NCBI GenBank assembly: GCA_021774575.1
Contig: JAJFIX010000046.1
Span: 203,439-267,438, forward strand
Source of the DNA: Alphaproteobacteria bacterium
GTDB taxonomy: Bacteria; Pseudomonadota; Alphaproteobacteria; UBA6615
Length of the DNA: 64,000 bases
Direction: 5' to 3'
Below the pieces are notes generated by a model, which did not search any database, was not told the origin of the DNA, and worked only from the letters and a program-made list of their open reading frames with translations. This document shows, piece after piece, positions 1-9,349 of the stretch. Numbering within the stretch: the stretch's first letter is position 1; the number at the start of each line of letters is the position of its first letter. The position numbers and the translations under genes are program-made.

Positions 1-2045
1 GGCCATTGGCGCCCGGCCTCTGGATCAATGGGTGGCGCAAGTTCCGCGCCGACCTTGCCGGCCATAGCCATTTCAGCCACTGCTACCAAGAGGCCGCCAT
101 CCGAAATATCGTGGCAGGAGGTTATGTGTTTTGCTGCTATTTCAGCGCGAACGAAGTCTCCCGTTCGTCGCTCATTAACCAGATCGAGGGGAGGGGGGGC
201 CCCGTCTTCGCGCTCGGCAATATCGCGCAGGAACAAGGACGCGCCAAGCCAGCCTGAATTTGTGGGAGGAGGTCCGCCCAGCACAAAGAGGGAAAGCCCG
301 GGTTGGCAAATGGCCAGCCCAAGCGGCTTGATCGACGCCTCTATCAGGCCAATTGCGCCGATGACAGGGGTGGGTAGGATTGCCTCGGCGAGCCCCGTCT
401 CACCGGAAACGGTTTCGTTATAAAGCGACACATTTCCCGAGACGACGGGGAAGTCCAGGGCCTTGCAGGCAGCAGAGATTCCAGTGACGGCGCCGACAAG
501 CTGCCCCATGATTTCTGGGCGCTCTGGGTTGCCGAAATTTAGATTGTTGGTGATCGCCAGGGGGGTTGCCCCCACCGCCGTTAAATTGCGCCAGGCTTCA
601 ACAACGGCCTGGGCACCACCTGTCTCCGGGTCGGCAACGACATAGCGGGGGGTGCAGTCGGTGGTCATTGCCAGCGCCGATCCGGTCCCGTGGATCCGCA
701 CGACGGCGGCATCTCCGCCGGGGCCCGACAATGTATCGGCCATGACCATACTGTCATATTGTTCCCATACCCAGCGGCGCGAGCAGGCGTCCGGGCTGCC
801 GATCAGTCGCAATAAGCAGGATGCAAGGTCTGGGGTTACGCCCGGTGGGTCGATATCTTCGGGCGCGATATGGGGGCGGGCAGGTGTGGCGGTCCACGGT
901 CGATCATATTCAGGCGCTTTATCGACCAGGGGGGCGACGGGAATATCGGCTGCCAATTCGCCGCCAATACTCAGGCGCAGATGACCGCTATCGTCGGTGC
1001 GACCAATGACGGCAAAATCCAGTTCCCATTTTTCAAAAATTGCCTGGGCTTCGGCCTCTCGACCGGGTTTTAAAACCATCAGCATGCGCTCTTGGCTTTC
1101 CGAGAGCATCAAGTCGTAGGCGGTCATGCCGGTTTCGCGACGCGGCACTAGATCGAGGTTAATGGCGAACCCGACCCCGCCTTTGGAGGCCATTTCGACC
1201 GAAGAACTGGTCAGCCCAGCGGCCCCCATATCCTGGATGGCGATGATCGCGTCGGTCGCCATCAGCTCTAGGCAGGCTTCGAGCAGGAGTTTTTCGGTAA
1301 ACGGGTCGCCGACCTGCACTGTCGGCCGTTTGGCTTCGGCGTCATCGTCAAATTCGGCTGAGGCCATGGTGGCGCCATGGATCCCGTCGCGTCCGGTTTT
1401 CGAGCCGACATAGACGACCGGCGCGTCGACGCCCGCAGCGGACGAATAGAAAATACGGTCGGCGGGGGCGATGCCCACGGTCATCGCGTTGACGAGTGGG
1501 TTGCCATTGTAGCTCGGGTGAAAATTGACTTCGCCACCAACCGTCGGTACGCCCATGCAATTGCCGTAACCGCCAATGCCGGCAACGACACCCGAAATAA
1601 TATGGCGGGTCCGGGGATGGTCAGGGGCGCCAAATCGGAGCGCATTTAAGTTTGCCACGGGCCGCGCACCCATGGTGAAGACATCGCGCATGATACCGCC
1701 GACGCCGGTCGCTGCTCCTTGGTAGGGGGCAATGAAGCTCGGGTGATTATGGCTCTCCATCTTAAAAATAGCGGCGCGCCCGTCGCCAATATCAACCACA
1801 CCGGCATTCTCGCCGGGACCGCAAATGACTTGAGGCCCGTCCACCGGAAGTGTTTTTAGCCATTTTTTCGACGATTTATAGGAGCAATGTTCCGACCACA
1901 TGACCGAAAATATGCCGAGTTCGGTAAAATTGGGTGTCCGTCCAAGCGACGAGACGGCGGCGTCATATTCGCCATCGCTTAATCCCATCAAATCATCGGG
2001 GCGATCTGTGTTCTCGGCGCTGTTATTGGGTGGGGGTTGGGTCAT
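1..2045 (-). CDS. purL: Phosphoribosylformylglycinamidine synthase subunit PurL (3' end beyond window)
   Basis: Large, ATP-dependent subunit of the PurLQS complex, which converts FGAR to FGAM in purine synthesis using ammonia made by PurQ. The frame is open from the ATG at 2045 to the window edge, giving 681 codons. The family is usually about 730-740 residues, so roughly the last 50-60 residues lie outside. The N-terminal part reads [11 protein letters not shown], followed by [11 protein letters not shown] and [14 protein letters not shown], typical PurL ATP- and substrate-binding segments. The start overlaps the purQ stop by 4 bp (ATGA), so translation is probably coupled. This is the short bacterial form without a fused glutaminase domain. 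The missing stop is a window effect, not a frameshift. Confidence 0.95.
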   Translation of the reverse strand, partial: MTQPPPNNSAENTDRPDDLMGLSDGEYDAAVSSLGRTPNFTELGIFSVMWSEHCSYKSSKKWLKTLPVDGPQVICGPGENAGVVDIGDGRAAIFKMESHNHPSFIAPYQGAATGVGGIMRDVFTMGARPVANLNALRFGAPDHPRTRHIISGVVAGIGGYGNCMGVPTVGGEVNFHPSYNGNPLVNAMTVGIAPADRIFYSSAAGVDAPVVYVGSKTGRDGIHGATMASAEFDDDAEAKRPTVQVGDPFTEKLLLEACLELMATDAIIAIQDMGAAGLTSSSVEMASKGGVGFAINLDLVPRRETGMTAYDLMLSESQERMLMVLKPGREAEAQAIFEKWELDFAVIGRTDDSGHLRLSIGGELAADIPVAPLVDKAPEYDRPWTATPARPHIAPEDIDPPGVTPDLASCLLRLIGSPDACSRRWVWEQYDSMVMADTLSGPGGDAAVVRIHGTGSALAMTTDCTPRYVVADPETGGAQAVVEAWRNLTAVGATPLAITNNLNFGNPERPEIMGQLVGAVTGISAACKALDFPVVSGNVSLYNETVSGETGLAEAILPTPVIGAIGLIEASIKPLGLAICQPGLSLFVLGGPPPTNSGWLGASLFLRDIAEREDGAPPPLDLVNERRTGDFVRAEIAAKHITSCHDISDGGLLVAVAEMAMAGKVGAELAPPIDPEAGRQW

Positions 2046-2713
2046 TTCGCCAGCGCCCTCGCCATGCTTTCAAATAAAGGCGCACCGTCGGTGCCTTCCA
2101 GGTTAGTGTCGGCGGCCCTTTCCGGGTGGGGCATGAGACCCAACACATTCCGCGCCTCATTATAGATGCCGGCAATGTTTTCTCGACTGCCGTTAGGGTT
2201 GATGTCGGCATAACGGAAGGCGACCCGGTCCTCACCATTGAGCCGGGCGATCGTCTCATCATCGGCAAAATAATTGCCCTCGTTATGGGCGATCGGCAAT
2301 TGGAGAATTTGGCCGTTGGTGTATATACCGGAGAAAAATGGATCCCTTGCCTCGACGCGGCAGGCAACCGTGCGGCAGATAAACTTCAAACTGGCATTGC
2401 GCATTAACGCGCCGGGGAGCAGGCCGGTTTCGGTGAGGATTTGGAAGCCGTTGCAGATGCCTAAAACCGGCAAACCGTCACGAGCCCGCGCCACAACCTC
2501 GTTCATAATTGGGCTAAATCCCGCCATCGCCCCGGCGCGAAGATAATCGCCATAGGAAAAGCCGCCGGGCACCACAACCAGGTCGGTCTGGGGCAGGGCC
2601 GTTTCGGCATGCCAAACCATAAGCGGCGGGTGACCAAATGCGCTTTCTAGGGCAATGGCGACATCGCGATCGCAATTTGAACCCGGAAAGACAATGACGG
2701 CAGCTTTGCTCAC
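2042..2713 (-). CDS. purQ: Phosphoribosylformylglycinamidine synthase, glutaminase subunit PurQ
   Basis: Class I glutamine amidotransferase that releases ammonia from glutamine for PurL. The length of 223 residues is normal for the stand-alone form. The nucleophile is Cys87 in GICNGFQ, and the other triad members are His196 and Glu198 in MPHPERA. An oxyanion-type segment [17 protein letters not shown] lies near residue 50. It sits 9 bp after purS and overlaps purL by 4 bp, so purS, purQ and purL form one transcription unit and build one complex. Confidence 0.96.
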   Translation of the reverse strand: MSKAAVIVFPGSNCDRDVAIALESAFGHPPLMVWHAETALPQTDLVVVPGGFSYGDYLRAGAMAGFSPIMNEVVARARDGLPVLGICNGFQILTETGLLPGALMRNASLKFICRTVACRVEARDPFFSGIYTNGQILQLPIAHNEGNYFADDETIARLNGEDRVAFRYADINPNGSRENIAGIYNEARNVLGLMPHPERAADTNLEGTDGAPLFESMARALAK

Positions 2714-2722
2714 GGTGCTAAC

Positions 2723-2968
2723 TTAAATTCCATCGATTTCAATTTCATAATTTTCGATCACCGTATTGGTCAGCAGAGTCTCGCACATGCGGATTAAATC
2801 CTGTTCAGCGACTGACCTGTCGGTTTCGGCCAGGGTGATGTCGATGGTCTTGCCCTGGCGTACATCCTCTATGCCGCCAAATCCAAGACCACCCAAGGCA
2901 TGTAGAACGGCCTTTCCTTGCGGATCTAAGACTTCCGGCTTGAGGGTTATGTGAATGCGTGCCTGCAT
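2723..2968 (-). CDS. purS: Phosphoribosylformylglycinamidine synthase subunit PurS
   Basis: Small subunit (81 residues) that bridges PurL and PurQ and helps channel ammonia. The segment ITLKPEVLDPQGKAV near the start and the conserved GLGF turn are typical of PurS, as is the length. It lies 35 bp after purC and 9 bp before purQ in the same direction. The start is the ATG at 2968, which places the conserved beta strand directly at the N-terminus as in other members. Confidence 0.94.
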   Translation of the reverse strand: MQARIHITLKPEVLDPQGKAVLHALGGLGFGGIEDVRQGKTIDITLAETDRSVAEQDLIRMCETLLTNTVIENYEIEIDGI

Positions 2969-3003
2969 ATCGTCCCTAGTGTGCGTGGTTTGGCGCTTTG
3001 GCG

Positions 3004-3744
3004 TTAATCGCGTGGCCCGGCTTCGGGCGTTAGCCCAAGTCTGCGGGCAACCTCCTGATAGGCTTCGGAAACATCACCGAGGTCGCGGCGAAATCTATCT
3101 TTGTCGAGCTTTTTGCCGGTCTCAATATCCCATAACCGGCAGCCATCGGGGGTAATTTCATCGGCCAAGACGACCCTGACCATATCGTCTTCAAACAGGC
3201 GGCCAAATTCCAATTTGAAATCGATCAGCTTTAAGCCAGCGCCGAGAAACAAGCCGGAGAGGAAATCGTTGATGCGCAGGCTCATCGACAGCATATCGTC
3301 GAGTTCTTGGGGGGCGGCCCAGCCGAATGCCGTGATATGTTCTTCGGAAACCAGCGGGTCGTCGAGCTCATCGGATTTGTAGCAATATTCAACGATTGAG
3401 CGCGGCAGCGGTGTGCCTTCCTTGGCCTTAAATCGTTCGCAGAACGATCCGGCGGCAATATTGCGCACGATCACTTCGACCGGAATGATTTCGACCTCGC
3501 GAACCAATTGCTCACGCATGTTAAGGCGGCGCAGGAAATGATGGGGGATGCCGATTTCACCCAACTTCATCATCAGATATTCTGAGATTCTGTTGTTGAG
3601 TACCCCCTTGCCCGTAATGACGCCTTTTTTCTTGTTATTAAAGGCCGTGGCATCATCTTTGAAATACTGGACCAGGGTGCCCGGTTCGGGTCCCGCATAA
3701 AGGATCTTGGCCTTGCCTTCGTAGATTTTTCTGCGACGAGCCAT
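3004..3744 (-). CDS. purC: SAICAR synthetase PurC
   Basis: Phosphoribosylaminoimidazole-succinocarboxamide synthase joins aspartate to CAIR using ATP. The protein is 246 residues, normal for the short bacterial form. It opens with [11 protein letters not shown], the family's nucleotide-binding strand, followed by the DDATAFN segment. Later come [13 protein letters not shown] and [10 protein letters not shown], and then [14 protein letters not shown]; all are conserved PurC blocks. It is the first gene of the purC-S-Q-L unit. The 225 bp upstream separate it from the divergent zeta inhibitor gene and must hold both promoters; I could not single out -35/-10 elements. Confidence 0.96.
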   Translation of the reverse strand: MARRRKIYEGKAKILYAGPEPGTLVQYFKDDATAFNNKKKGVITGKGVLNNRISEYLMMKLGEIGIPHHFLRRLNMREQLVREVEIIPVEVIVRNIAAGSFCERFKAKEGTPLPRSIVEYCYKSDELDDPLVSEEHITAFGWAAPQELDDMLSMSLRINDFLSGLFLGAGLKLIDFKLEFGRLFEDDMVRVVLADEITPDGCRLWDIETGKKLDKDRFRRDLGDVSEAYQEVARRLGLTPEAGPRD

Positions 3745-3955
3745 GAATCGAGCCGTTCTTTGTGGGGCGGTGCGGGCAGGACTATACCAAGAATCGCTAC
3801 ATCACAAGGGGCACTTCATCCACCGATGCGACCAAATGGCCACCCAACCGCGCAAATGCTAAATCGCGGTAGCCAAATCCTGGTTGATCGTTATATCAAG
3901 GGTGAAGGTCGCGTAAAATGCGCGGCCCTGTACCAAGTATCCATGCGCCATATAT

Positions 3956-3964
3956 AAAGGAGGT
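3956..3964 (+). promoter_or_regulatory. Very strong Shine-Dalgarno of the zeta inhibitor gene
   Basis: AAAGGAGGT lies 5 bases before the ATG at 3970 and is fully complementary to the usual 16S rRNA 3' end. It fixes the start of the downstream gene and suggests efficient translation. Few other genes in the window have a site this complete. Confidence 0.75.
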
Positions 3965-3969
3965 CGTAA

Positions 3970-4293
3970 ATGACCGGCTTCAATGATCGCGAGAAGGGAT
4001 TCGAGGCGAAATTTAAACAGGATGAGGAGCTACGGTTCAAGGTCTATGCCCGGCGCAATAAGATTTTGGGGCTTTGGGCCGCTGAATTGCTGGGACTGTC
4101 TGGTGATGACGCCAACGCATATGCGATGGATGTTGTGAAGTCAGACTTCGAAGCTCCCGGCGACGATGACGTATTGCAGAAAGTTCTCGGTGATTTGACG
4201 GCGAAGAATGTCGATATGAATGAGCATCGGTTGCGCACTCGCATGGATGAGCTGGTTGCCGAAGCCTCTAAGCAAATCCAAGACGGCGAGTGA
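3970..4293 (+). CDS. F1-ATPase inhibitor, zeta subunit family (DUF1476)
   Basis: This 107-residue, charged, probably all-helical protein opens with MTGFNDREKGFEAKFKQDEE. That block and the following RRNKILGLWAAELLG are hallmarks of DUF1476. From established knowledge, this family includes the zeta subunit of Paracoccus denitrificans, which blocks ATP hydrolysis by the F1Fo-ATP synthase, with inhibition by the N-terminal region. The inhibitory role here is inferred from family membership. The gene stands alone, diverges from purC, converges on apt, and has a near-perfect ribosome binding site. Confidence 0.88.
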   Translation: MTGFNDREKGFEAKFKQDEELRFKVYARRNKILGLWAAELLGLSGDDANAYAMDVVKSDFEAPGDDDVLQKVLGDLTAKNVDMNEHRLRTRMDELVAEASKQIQDGE

Positions 4294-4345
4294 GGCCGCC
4301 AGCGGTCCAACAACAGCGGCCCGATAATTCAGTGGGGCGTCGAAT

Positions 4346-4870
4346 TTAGGCGTCAAATTGGAGTAGCGATGTTACTGGAACGTCCAATTGCGCCATCTCG
4401 TCGCGGCCGCCGAGCCCGTCCAATTCGATGATGAAAGTTGCCGAACATACTTCGGCACCGGCCTGGCGCAGCAATTTGATCGCAGCGGCGGCGGTGCCGC
4501 CTGTCGCCAACAGGTCGTCGAGCAGTATAACCCTCTGCCCCGGTGTAATTGCGTCGGCCTGAATCTCCACCGTATCGGTGCCGTATTCTAGGTCGTAGGT
4601 GTAGGATAGGGTTTCACCCGGTAATTTGCCTTGCTTGCGGACCATCATAAAGCCGCAACCGAGTTTGAGTGCAAGCGGCGCCGCGACAAGAAAGCCTCGA
4701 CTTTCTATGCCCACGAGCAGATCGGGTCGATGGGGCCGGGTGGCAACGGCCAATAAGTCAACTGTGTGCTGCCAAGCCTGGTTATGGGCGAGCAGCGTTG
4801 AGATGTCGTAAAAGAGAATTCCCGGCTTTGGAAAATCTGGAATTCGTCTAATATGTTCTGCAATATCCAT
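4346..4870 (-). CDS. apt: Adenine phosphoribosyltransferase
   Basis: Purine salvage enzyme that makes AMP from adenine and PRPP in the cytoplasm. The length of 174 residues is standard. The PRPP-binding loop [14 protein letters not shown] spans about residues 114-127. Family blocks [12 protein letters not shown] near residue 13 and GIESRGF near residue 54 are present. It converges with the zeta gene; the 52 bp between the two stops contain no clear T-tailed terminator. About 280 bp upstream, diverging from the TAXI binding-protein gene, hold no recognisable gene. Confidence 0.96.
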   Translation of the reverse strand: MDIAEHIRRIPDFPKPGILFYDISTLLAHNQAWQHTVDLLAVATRPHRPDLLVGIESRGFLVAAPLALKLGCGFMMVRKQGKLPGETLSYTYDLEYGTDTVEIQADAITPGQRVILLDDLLATGGTAAAAIKLLRQAGAEVCSATFIIELDGLGGRDEMAQLDVPVTSLLQFDA

Positions 4871-5150
4871 TGGCGGTACCCTCTGATTTCCCTTATATCT
4901 GCTGGTATATATTCTCCGGGCCGCATGCTAATCGCCTAGCGGCTACGGTGCAACAAGACAGGAAATGACAATATCGAGTAAGGGTGTTTGACGTGCGGAA
5001 AAACTCTAATCCGGCCCTTTATTTTAATTTGGAAAATGCTAATCTCTTGGTAAATGGGGCCCTGGTGTTTGCCCGTGGATCTGATCCCATAGGAAAGACA
5101 ATGATGCTGCGACCTTTCGATAAGGTGAACGCTGTTCCTGAGCGGTGGCC

Positions 5151-6674
5151 ATGAGTCAGCGGTGGGGCCAGCGGATGAACCAGCAGATGAAATTGCATTT
5201 ACAGGCGCTTTTGGCGCGGCTGAGTAAATGGCGACATGATGTCCGCGCCAAATCGGTGGCGCAGGGGACTGGTGATCAAGAAAGTTCGCGCTCCGGCATT
5301 TTCGGCGCAATTGCCGAACGGGCTCGCCGAAATCAGAAATGGGCTCAGTCGCGCGAGGCCGATTATCGCGTCGAAGGTTTTCAAAATCATTTTCCCGATA
5401 GCCGCTTTTCCCGATTGCGCCAATATGCGATGCCGTTGACTATTCTTGGGGCGATGGCAATTAGCGCCGTATTTATCGCCAGTGTGGCCCATAATTTGCG
5501 TGGCTCTGAAGATGAGTTACGAGCTGAAGTTCAGGCAGGAAACCCAACCTTCAACATAGTTGAGCAGGGTTCAGCCATTGACGGGCCGGTTGATCCGCTG
5601 GATGAACTGCCAGCCGGTATTGTGGGACAAGAAGATGCTGGGCCAGCTAGTCAATTGCAGCAGAATAACCCAGTGCCGACCGTCTCTCTTGTACCTGTCC
5701 CGGGCGATGCGACCCCGGTTGAACCTGCGGCGGCCGAAATAGCGCGTATCCCGGTGGGCACGACAACCGATCGGGCACGAGGGGGAGTCGTTCTGGGAAC
5801 CGGCAAAGTTACTGGGGTATATTTTCCAACGGGCGGCGCAATTTGTAAACTGTTCAATCAGCAAACGGGAGGCGGCAACGCGGCGTGTACTGTTTCGAGT
5901 ACCGACGGATCATTCTACAATTTGAACGCCCTTCGGAGCGGGGCGATCGATGGCGCGATCGTTCAGTCAGATTGGCAGCATCACGCGTTCGAAGGCAGTC
6001 GGGAACTTGCGGCGCCGGGCGCGTTTACCCAATTGCGTTCAATGTTTTCTGTCTATGTAGAGCCGCTTAATATAATTGCACGGGGCGAGTCCGGTATCCG
6101 TACTTTACAAGACCTGCGCGGTCGCCGAATTGCTATGGGCGCGCCCAACTCGGTACATAATAAGGCAATGCAAGTGCTGATTTCCGCCATGGGGTGGAAT
6201 TCAACTGATTTTGAAGAAATCAACACCGAGCCGGTAGCCAATTATTTGGAGGCGCTTTGCCTTGGTGAGGTGGATGCCGTCGTATTGGTGGCGGGTCATC
6301 CGAATGGCGTGACAATGAGTTTGACTAATTCGCGTTGCGGCGGTGTGCTCGTCGATATTAGTTCGCCCGAAATCGATGAGCTGATCGCTGCCACACCCTA
6401 TTTGGGTCGCACGGTTATTCCAGGAGAAATTTATCCGGGCAATCCCAATCCGATACGTTCATTTGGTCATGCCGCGACGTTTGTTGTTGCGTCCGACCTT
6501 CCCGATGAAACGGCCTATGATTTGGTGCGATCTGTATTCGAACGCTTTGACGAATTTCGATCTTTGCATCCGACATTCGGACAGGCGAAAATTGAAGAAA
6601 TGATTACCCGAGCTTTGAGTGCGCCCATACATCCGGGCGCTTTGCGTTATTACCAGGAACGCGGTTGGCTCTGA
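5151..6674 (+). CDS. Membrane-tethered TAXI-family TRAP solute-binding protein
   Basis: 507 residues from the ATG at 5151 (a GTG two codons upstream is also possible). Residues 1-90 are polar and Arg/Lys-rich, 93-113 form one hydrophobic segment (start MPLTILGAMAIS), 115-205 are a Pro/Ala/Asp-rich linker, and 212-507 are a TAXI binding domain. The domain begins GTGKVTGVYFPTGGAIC and contains STDGSFYNLNALRSGAIDGA and IVQSDWQ, blocks shared with the secreted homologue at 8234. TAXI proteins normally have a cleaved signal peptide and are near 330 residues. The predicted orientation puts the N-terminal region in the cytoplasm and the binding domain in the periplasm, permanently anchored. Ligand unknown. 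It could feed the permease at 9350 or act as a sensor; that is inference. Confidence 0.82.
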   Translation: MSQRWGQRMNQQMKLHLQALLARLSKWRHDVRAKSVAQGTGDQESSRSGIFGAIAERARRNQKWAQSREADYRVEGFQNHFPDSRFSRLRQYAMPLTILGAMAISAVFIASVAHNLRGSEDELRAEVQAGNPTFNIVEQGSAIDGPVDPLDELPAGIVGQEDAGPASQLQQNNPVPTVSLVPVPGDATPVEPAAAEIARIPVGTTTDRARGGVVLGTGKVTGVYFPTGGAICKLFNQQTGGGNAACTVSSTDGSFYNLNALRSGAIDGAIVQSDWQHHAFEGSRELAAPGAFTQLRSMFSVYVEPLNIIARGESGIRTLQDLRGRRIAMGAPNSVHNKAMQVLISAMGWNSTDFEEINTEPVANYLEALCLGEVDAVVLVAGHPNGVTMSLTNSRCGGVLVDISSPEIDELIAATPYLGRTVIPGEIYPGNPNPIRSFGHAATFVVASDLPDETAYDLVRSVFERFDEFRSLHPTFGQAKIEEMITRALSAPIHPGALRYYQERGWL

Positions 6675-6707
6675 CCGACCGGATCTTGGCATGGAGAAAA
6701 TCACAAA

Positions 6708-8048
6708 ATGAGTAATCACTCCCACGTTTTTCATCGCCATACTCTTATGGACCCGCCTATCGCCGATCACGGCGACGGCATCTATCTCATTGATACGACC
6801 GGAAAACGGTATCTCGACGCGTCCGGAGGGGCCGCAGTTTCGTGCCTCGGGCATAGTGACGCCGAGGTCATTGCGGCGGCCAAACAGCAACTTGACCAGA
6901 TGGCTTTTGCCCATACCAGTTTTTTCACCAATGCGCCGATGGAAGAACTTGCCGACTTGCTCGTTGGTGCGTCTCCGCCGGCGTTGGACCGGGTTTATTT
7001 CACCTCCGGCGGCTCGGAAGCCGTCGAGGCGGCGCTCAAAATGGCCCGCCAGTACTTCGTTGAGCGCGGCGAGCCCAAGCGGCGCAATTACATCGCCCGA
7101 AGCCAGAGTTATCACGGTAATACGCTGGGTGCTTTGTCGGTTGGCGGCAATAAAATGCGCCGGGAGCCGTTTCGTGATGTGCTGCTTGATACCCACCATA
7201 TTATGCCGGCATTCGCCTATCGATATGCGCAAGACGGTGAAACCGAAGACGCCTTTGCCGAACGGGCGGCAAATGCATTGGCCGAACAGATCGAGGCCCT
7301 CGGGCCTGAAACGGTAATTGCCTTTGTGGCGGAAACTGTTGTTGGCGCGACAGCGGGGGCAGCGACAGCGCCGCGCGGGTATTTCAAACGCATCCGCGAG
7401 ATATGTGATCGTTATGGGGTGCTGCTCATTCTTGACGAAGTGATGTGTGGAATGGGACGAACGGGGTCACTTTTTGCGTTTGAGCAGGAAGATATCGTTC
7501 CAGATATGGTGACATTCGCCAAAGGGTTGGCCGCTGGTTATCAGCCCGTCGGAGCGGTGCTGGTGAATGCACATATTTTTGAGGCCTTTCAGTCGGGGAG
7601 TGGGGCCTTCATGCATGGTCATACGTTCATGGGGCATCCGGTGTCGTGTGCAGCTGCCGTTGCCGTGCAAAAGAAACTTCAAGCCCCGCACATGATGAGC
7701 GATGTTCGTCGGCTCGGTCAGGTGTTTGAGGCACGTCTTCACGAAGTTTTTACCGACCATCCACATATCGGCGATATTCGCGGGCGTGGGCTATTTCGCG
7801 GTCTTGAACTCGTTGCTGATCGGGTGAGCAAAGAGCCGTTCGATCCACAGGCTGGTTTGGCCGGTGCAATAAAGCGCGCGGCATTTGAGCGCGGGCTTAT
7901 TTGTTATCCAGGCGGTGGCACGATTGACGGCCGCCGGGGCGACCATATTTTATTGGCACCGCCCTACATTGTAAATGAAAGAAATTTGGCAGATATAGCT
8001 ACGACGCTGCGTGATGCCGTTGATACGGCAATAAGTGTTATCACGTAA
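6708..8048 (+). CDS. Class III PLP-dependent aminotransferase
   Basis: Aspartate-aminotransferase-superfamily class III enzyme of 446 residues, the group that includes omega-amino acid:pyruvate, beta-alanine, taurine and 4-aminobutyrate transaminases. The PLP lysine is Lys272 in FAKGLAAGYQP. The LILDEVMCGMGRTG segment holds the cofactor-contacting Asp, and TSGGSEAVEAALKMARQY the phosphate-binding region. The ATG at 6708 has GGAG about 11 bases upstream. It lies 33 bp after the tethered TAXI gene and before the second TAXI gene, so the imported substrate may carry an amino group; substrate assignment is inference. The exact substrate cannot be read from the sequence. Confidence 0.9.
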   Translation: MSNHSHVFHRHTLMDPPIADHGDGIYLIDTTGKRYLDASGGAAVSCLGHSDAEVIAAAKQQLDQMAFAHTSFFTNAPMEELADLLVGASPPALDRVYFTSGGSEAVEAALKMARQYFVERGEPKRRNYIARSQSYHGNTLGALSVGGNKMRREPFRDVLLDTHHIMPAFAYRYAQDGETEDAFAERAANALAEQIEALGPETVIAFVAETVVGATAGAATAPRGYFKRIREICDRYGVLLILDEVMCGMGRTGSLFAFEQEDIVPDMVTFAKGLAAGYQPVGAVLVNAHIFEAFQSGSGAFMHGHTFMGHPVSCAAAVAVQKKLQAPHMMSDVRRLGQVFEARLHEVFTDHPHIGDIRGRGLFRGLELVADRVSKEPFDPQAGLAGAIKRAAFERGLICYPGGGTIDGRRGDHILLAPPYIVNERNLADIATTLRDAVDTAISVIT

Positions 8049-8146
8049 TAGTGGTTTCGTTGGTATGCCAAACTGTACGCTTTTTCGGAATACCTTTCGC
8101 CTCTTTGCCTTGACGACGCATTAACATTTCAACATTCTGCCAAAAT

Positions 8147-8162
8147 CTGATCATTTGGTCAG
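8147..8162. promoter_or_regulatory. Inverted repeat, candidate operator upstream of the TAXI gene
   Basis: CTGATCA-TT-TGGTCAG, arms of 7 bases with one mismatch, lies 72 bp before the ATG at 8234. It is followed by an A-run on the plus strand rather than a T-run, so it is not a plus-strand terminator. The position and symmetry suit a repressor or activator site for the transporter genes; no regulator gene is encoded nearby. Confidence 0.35.
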
Positions 8163-8233
8163 AAAAAAACGTCCGGAAAGAACGATACATCCTAAAGTAT
8201 CCGGATAATGCAAAATATGGAGAGGAACGTATT

Positions 8234-9238
8234 ATGAGTTTACGAAAATTAGCTGGCGCCGCCGCGGTTGCTGGCATTGCCGCCTTGGCATTTCAAGGCA
8301 GCGCACTTGCTCAAGACAAGACATTCATCACCATCGGCACAGGTGGCCCGACTGGTGTCTATTTTGTCGCCGGTAACTCGATTTGCCGGATGCTGGCCCT
8401 GGTCGAAGGTGTCGGACGGTCTGGCGACCAGTTCCGTCAACACGGTATTCGTTGTGCGGCTCCGTCGAGTGCGGGTTCGACCTATAATATCGGCCAAGTC
8501 AGCGAAGGTGAATTCCAATTCGGTGTTGTTCAGTCCGATTGGCAGTTTCACTCGGTCAACGGTTCCAAGCCCGACCGGGTAACGTCAAACCCGGATCTGC
8601 GCGCGGTTTTCTCGCTGCATCCTGAGCCCTATCAGATTGTTGTTGGCGCCGATTCCGGCATCAATAGCTGGTCCGATTTGCTCGGCAAGCGTTTCAATAT
8701 CGGCAACCCAGGTTCCGGCCAGCGCGGCACGTCCGAAGAGCTGCTCGAAGCCTTTGGCAACAGCAACGCTGATTTTTCGGCCGTTACCGAGCTGACATCG
8801 TCCGAGCAAGCCGGCGCTTTGTGTGACGGCAATATCGACGCCTTCGGTTACACTGTTGGTTTCCCGAATGGTGGCGTTGCCCAGGCGACAGACGGTTGTG
8901 ACGCGCGGATCATCAACCTCACCGAGGACGAAGTAGCGGCATTGGTCAATGACAATCCGTTCTACTCGTTCGCGACAATTCCGGCTGGAACCTATTCCAG
9001 CCTGACCGACGATGTGACGACATTTGGTGTGCGCGCGACGTTCATCACCAGTGCCGACGTATCCGACGACGTTGTCTATGAGCTGACCCGCGCCGTGTTC
9101 GAAAACCTCGACACGTTCCGTGGCTTGCACCCGGCATTTTCCGTTCTGACCAAAGAAGGAATGATTGTTGACGGGCTTTCAGCTCCGTTGCATGCAGGTG
9201 CCGAACGCTATTATCGGGAAGTTGGTCTGATTAACTAA
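8234..9238 (+). CDS. Secreted TAXI-family TRAP transporter solute-binding protein
   Basis: Periplasmic binding protein of 334 residues that captures a substrate for the adjacent TRAP permease. Residues 1-26 are a clear Sec signal peptide ending SALA before Gln-Asp. The mature part begins FITIGTGGPTGVYFVAGNSIC, the TAXI family N-terminal signature, with SSAGSTYNIGQVSEGEFQFG and VVQSDWQFHSV following. GGAGAGG lies upstream of the ATG with good spacing. It has its own roughly 185-bp upstream region and is followed by a hairpin terminator, suggesting it is made in excess over the permease. TAXI ligands include glutamate and other carboxylates; the ligand here is unknown. Confidence 0.93.
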   Translation: MSLRKLAGAAAVAGIAALAFQGSALAQDKTFITIGTGGPTGVYFVAGNSICRMLALVEGVGRSGDQFRQHGIRCAAPSSAGSTYNIGQVSEGEFQFGVVQSDWQFHSVNGSKPDRVTSNPDLRAVFSLHPEPYQIVVGADSGINSWSDLLGKRFNIGNPGSGQRGTSEELLEAFGNSNADFSAVTELTSSEQAGALCDGNIDAFGYTVGFPNGGVAQATDGCDARIINLTEDEVAALVNDNPFYSFATIPAGTYSSLTDDVTTFGVRATFITSADVSDDVVYELTRAVFENLDTFRGLHPAFSVLTKEGMIVDGLSAPLHAGAERYYREVGLIN

Positions 9239-9265
9239 TCCGATAGGATAATGTCTTGTTAAATT

Positions 9266-9309
9266 TGCCGGCGCTTTCTCTCTTTGAAGGCGTCGGCATT
9301 TTCGTTTTT
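9266..9309 (+). terminator. Intrinsic terminator/attenuator between binding protein and permease
   Basis: TGCCGGCGC (9266-9274) pairs with GCGTCGGCA (9290-9298) as a 9-bp stem with one G-T wobble, followed by TTTTCGTTTTT. It lies 27 bp after the binding-protein stop and 41 bp before the permease ATG. Partial read-through would give much binding protein and little permease, a common arrangement in binding-protein-dependent transporters. Confidence 0.7.
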
Positions 9310-9349
9310 GGCACTTTTTTTCCAGTGTGCACTTTGTAGTGGGATTGTA

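Noticed and set aside
1..2045. Truncated purL
   Set aside because: The frame is intact up to the window edge, so this is not a pseudogene; nuoK at the other edge is the same case.
4294..4321. GGCCGC ... GCGGCC inverted repeat between the zeta inhibitor and apt genes
   Set aside because: The 16-base loop and lack of a T-run make it weak as a terminator.
6459..7232. 257-codon open frame on the minus strand opposite the TAXI and aminotransferase genes
   Set aside because: It spans the junction of two well-supported plus-strand genes and has no recognisable domain or ribosome binding site.
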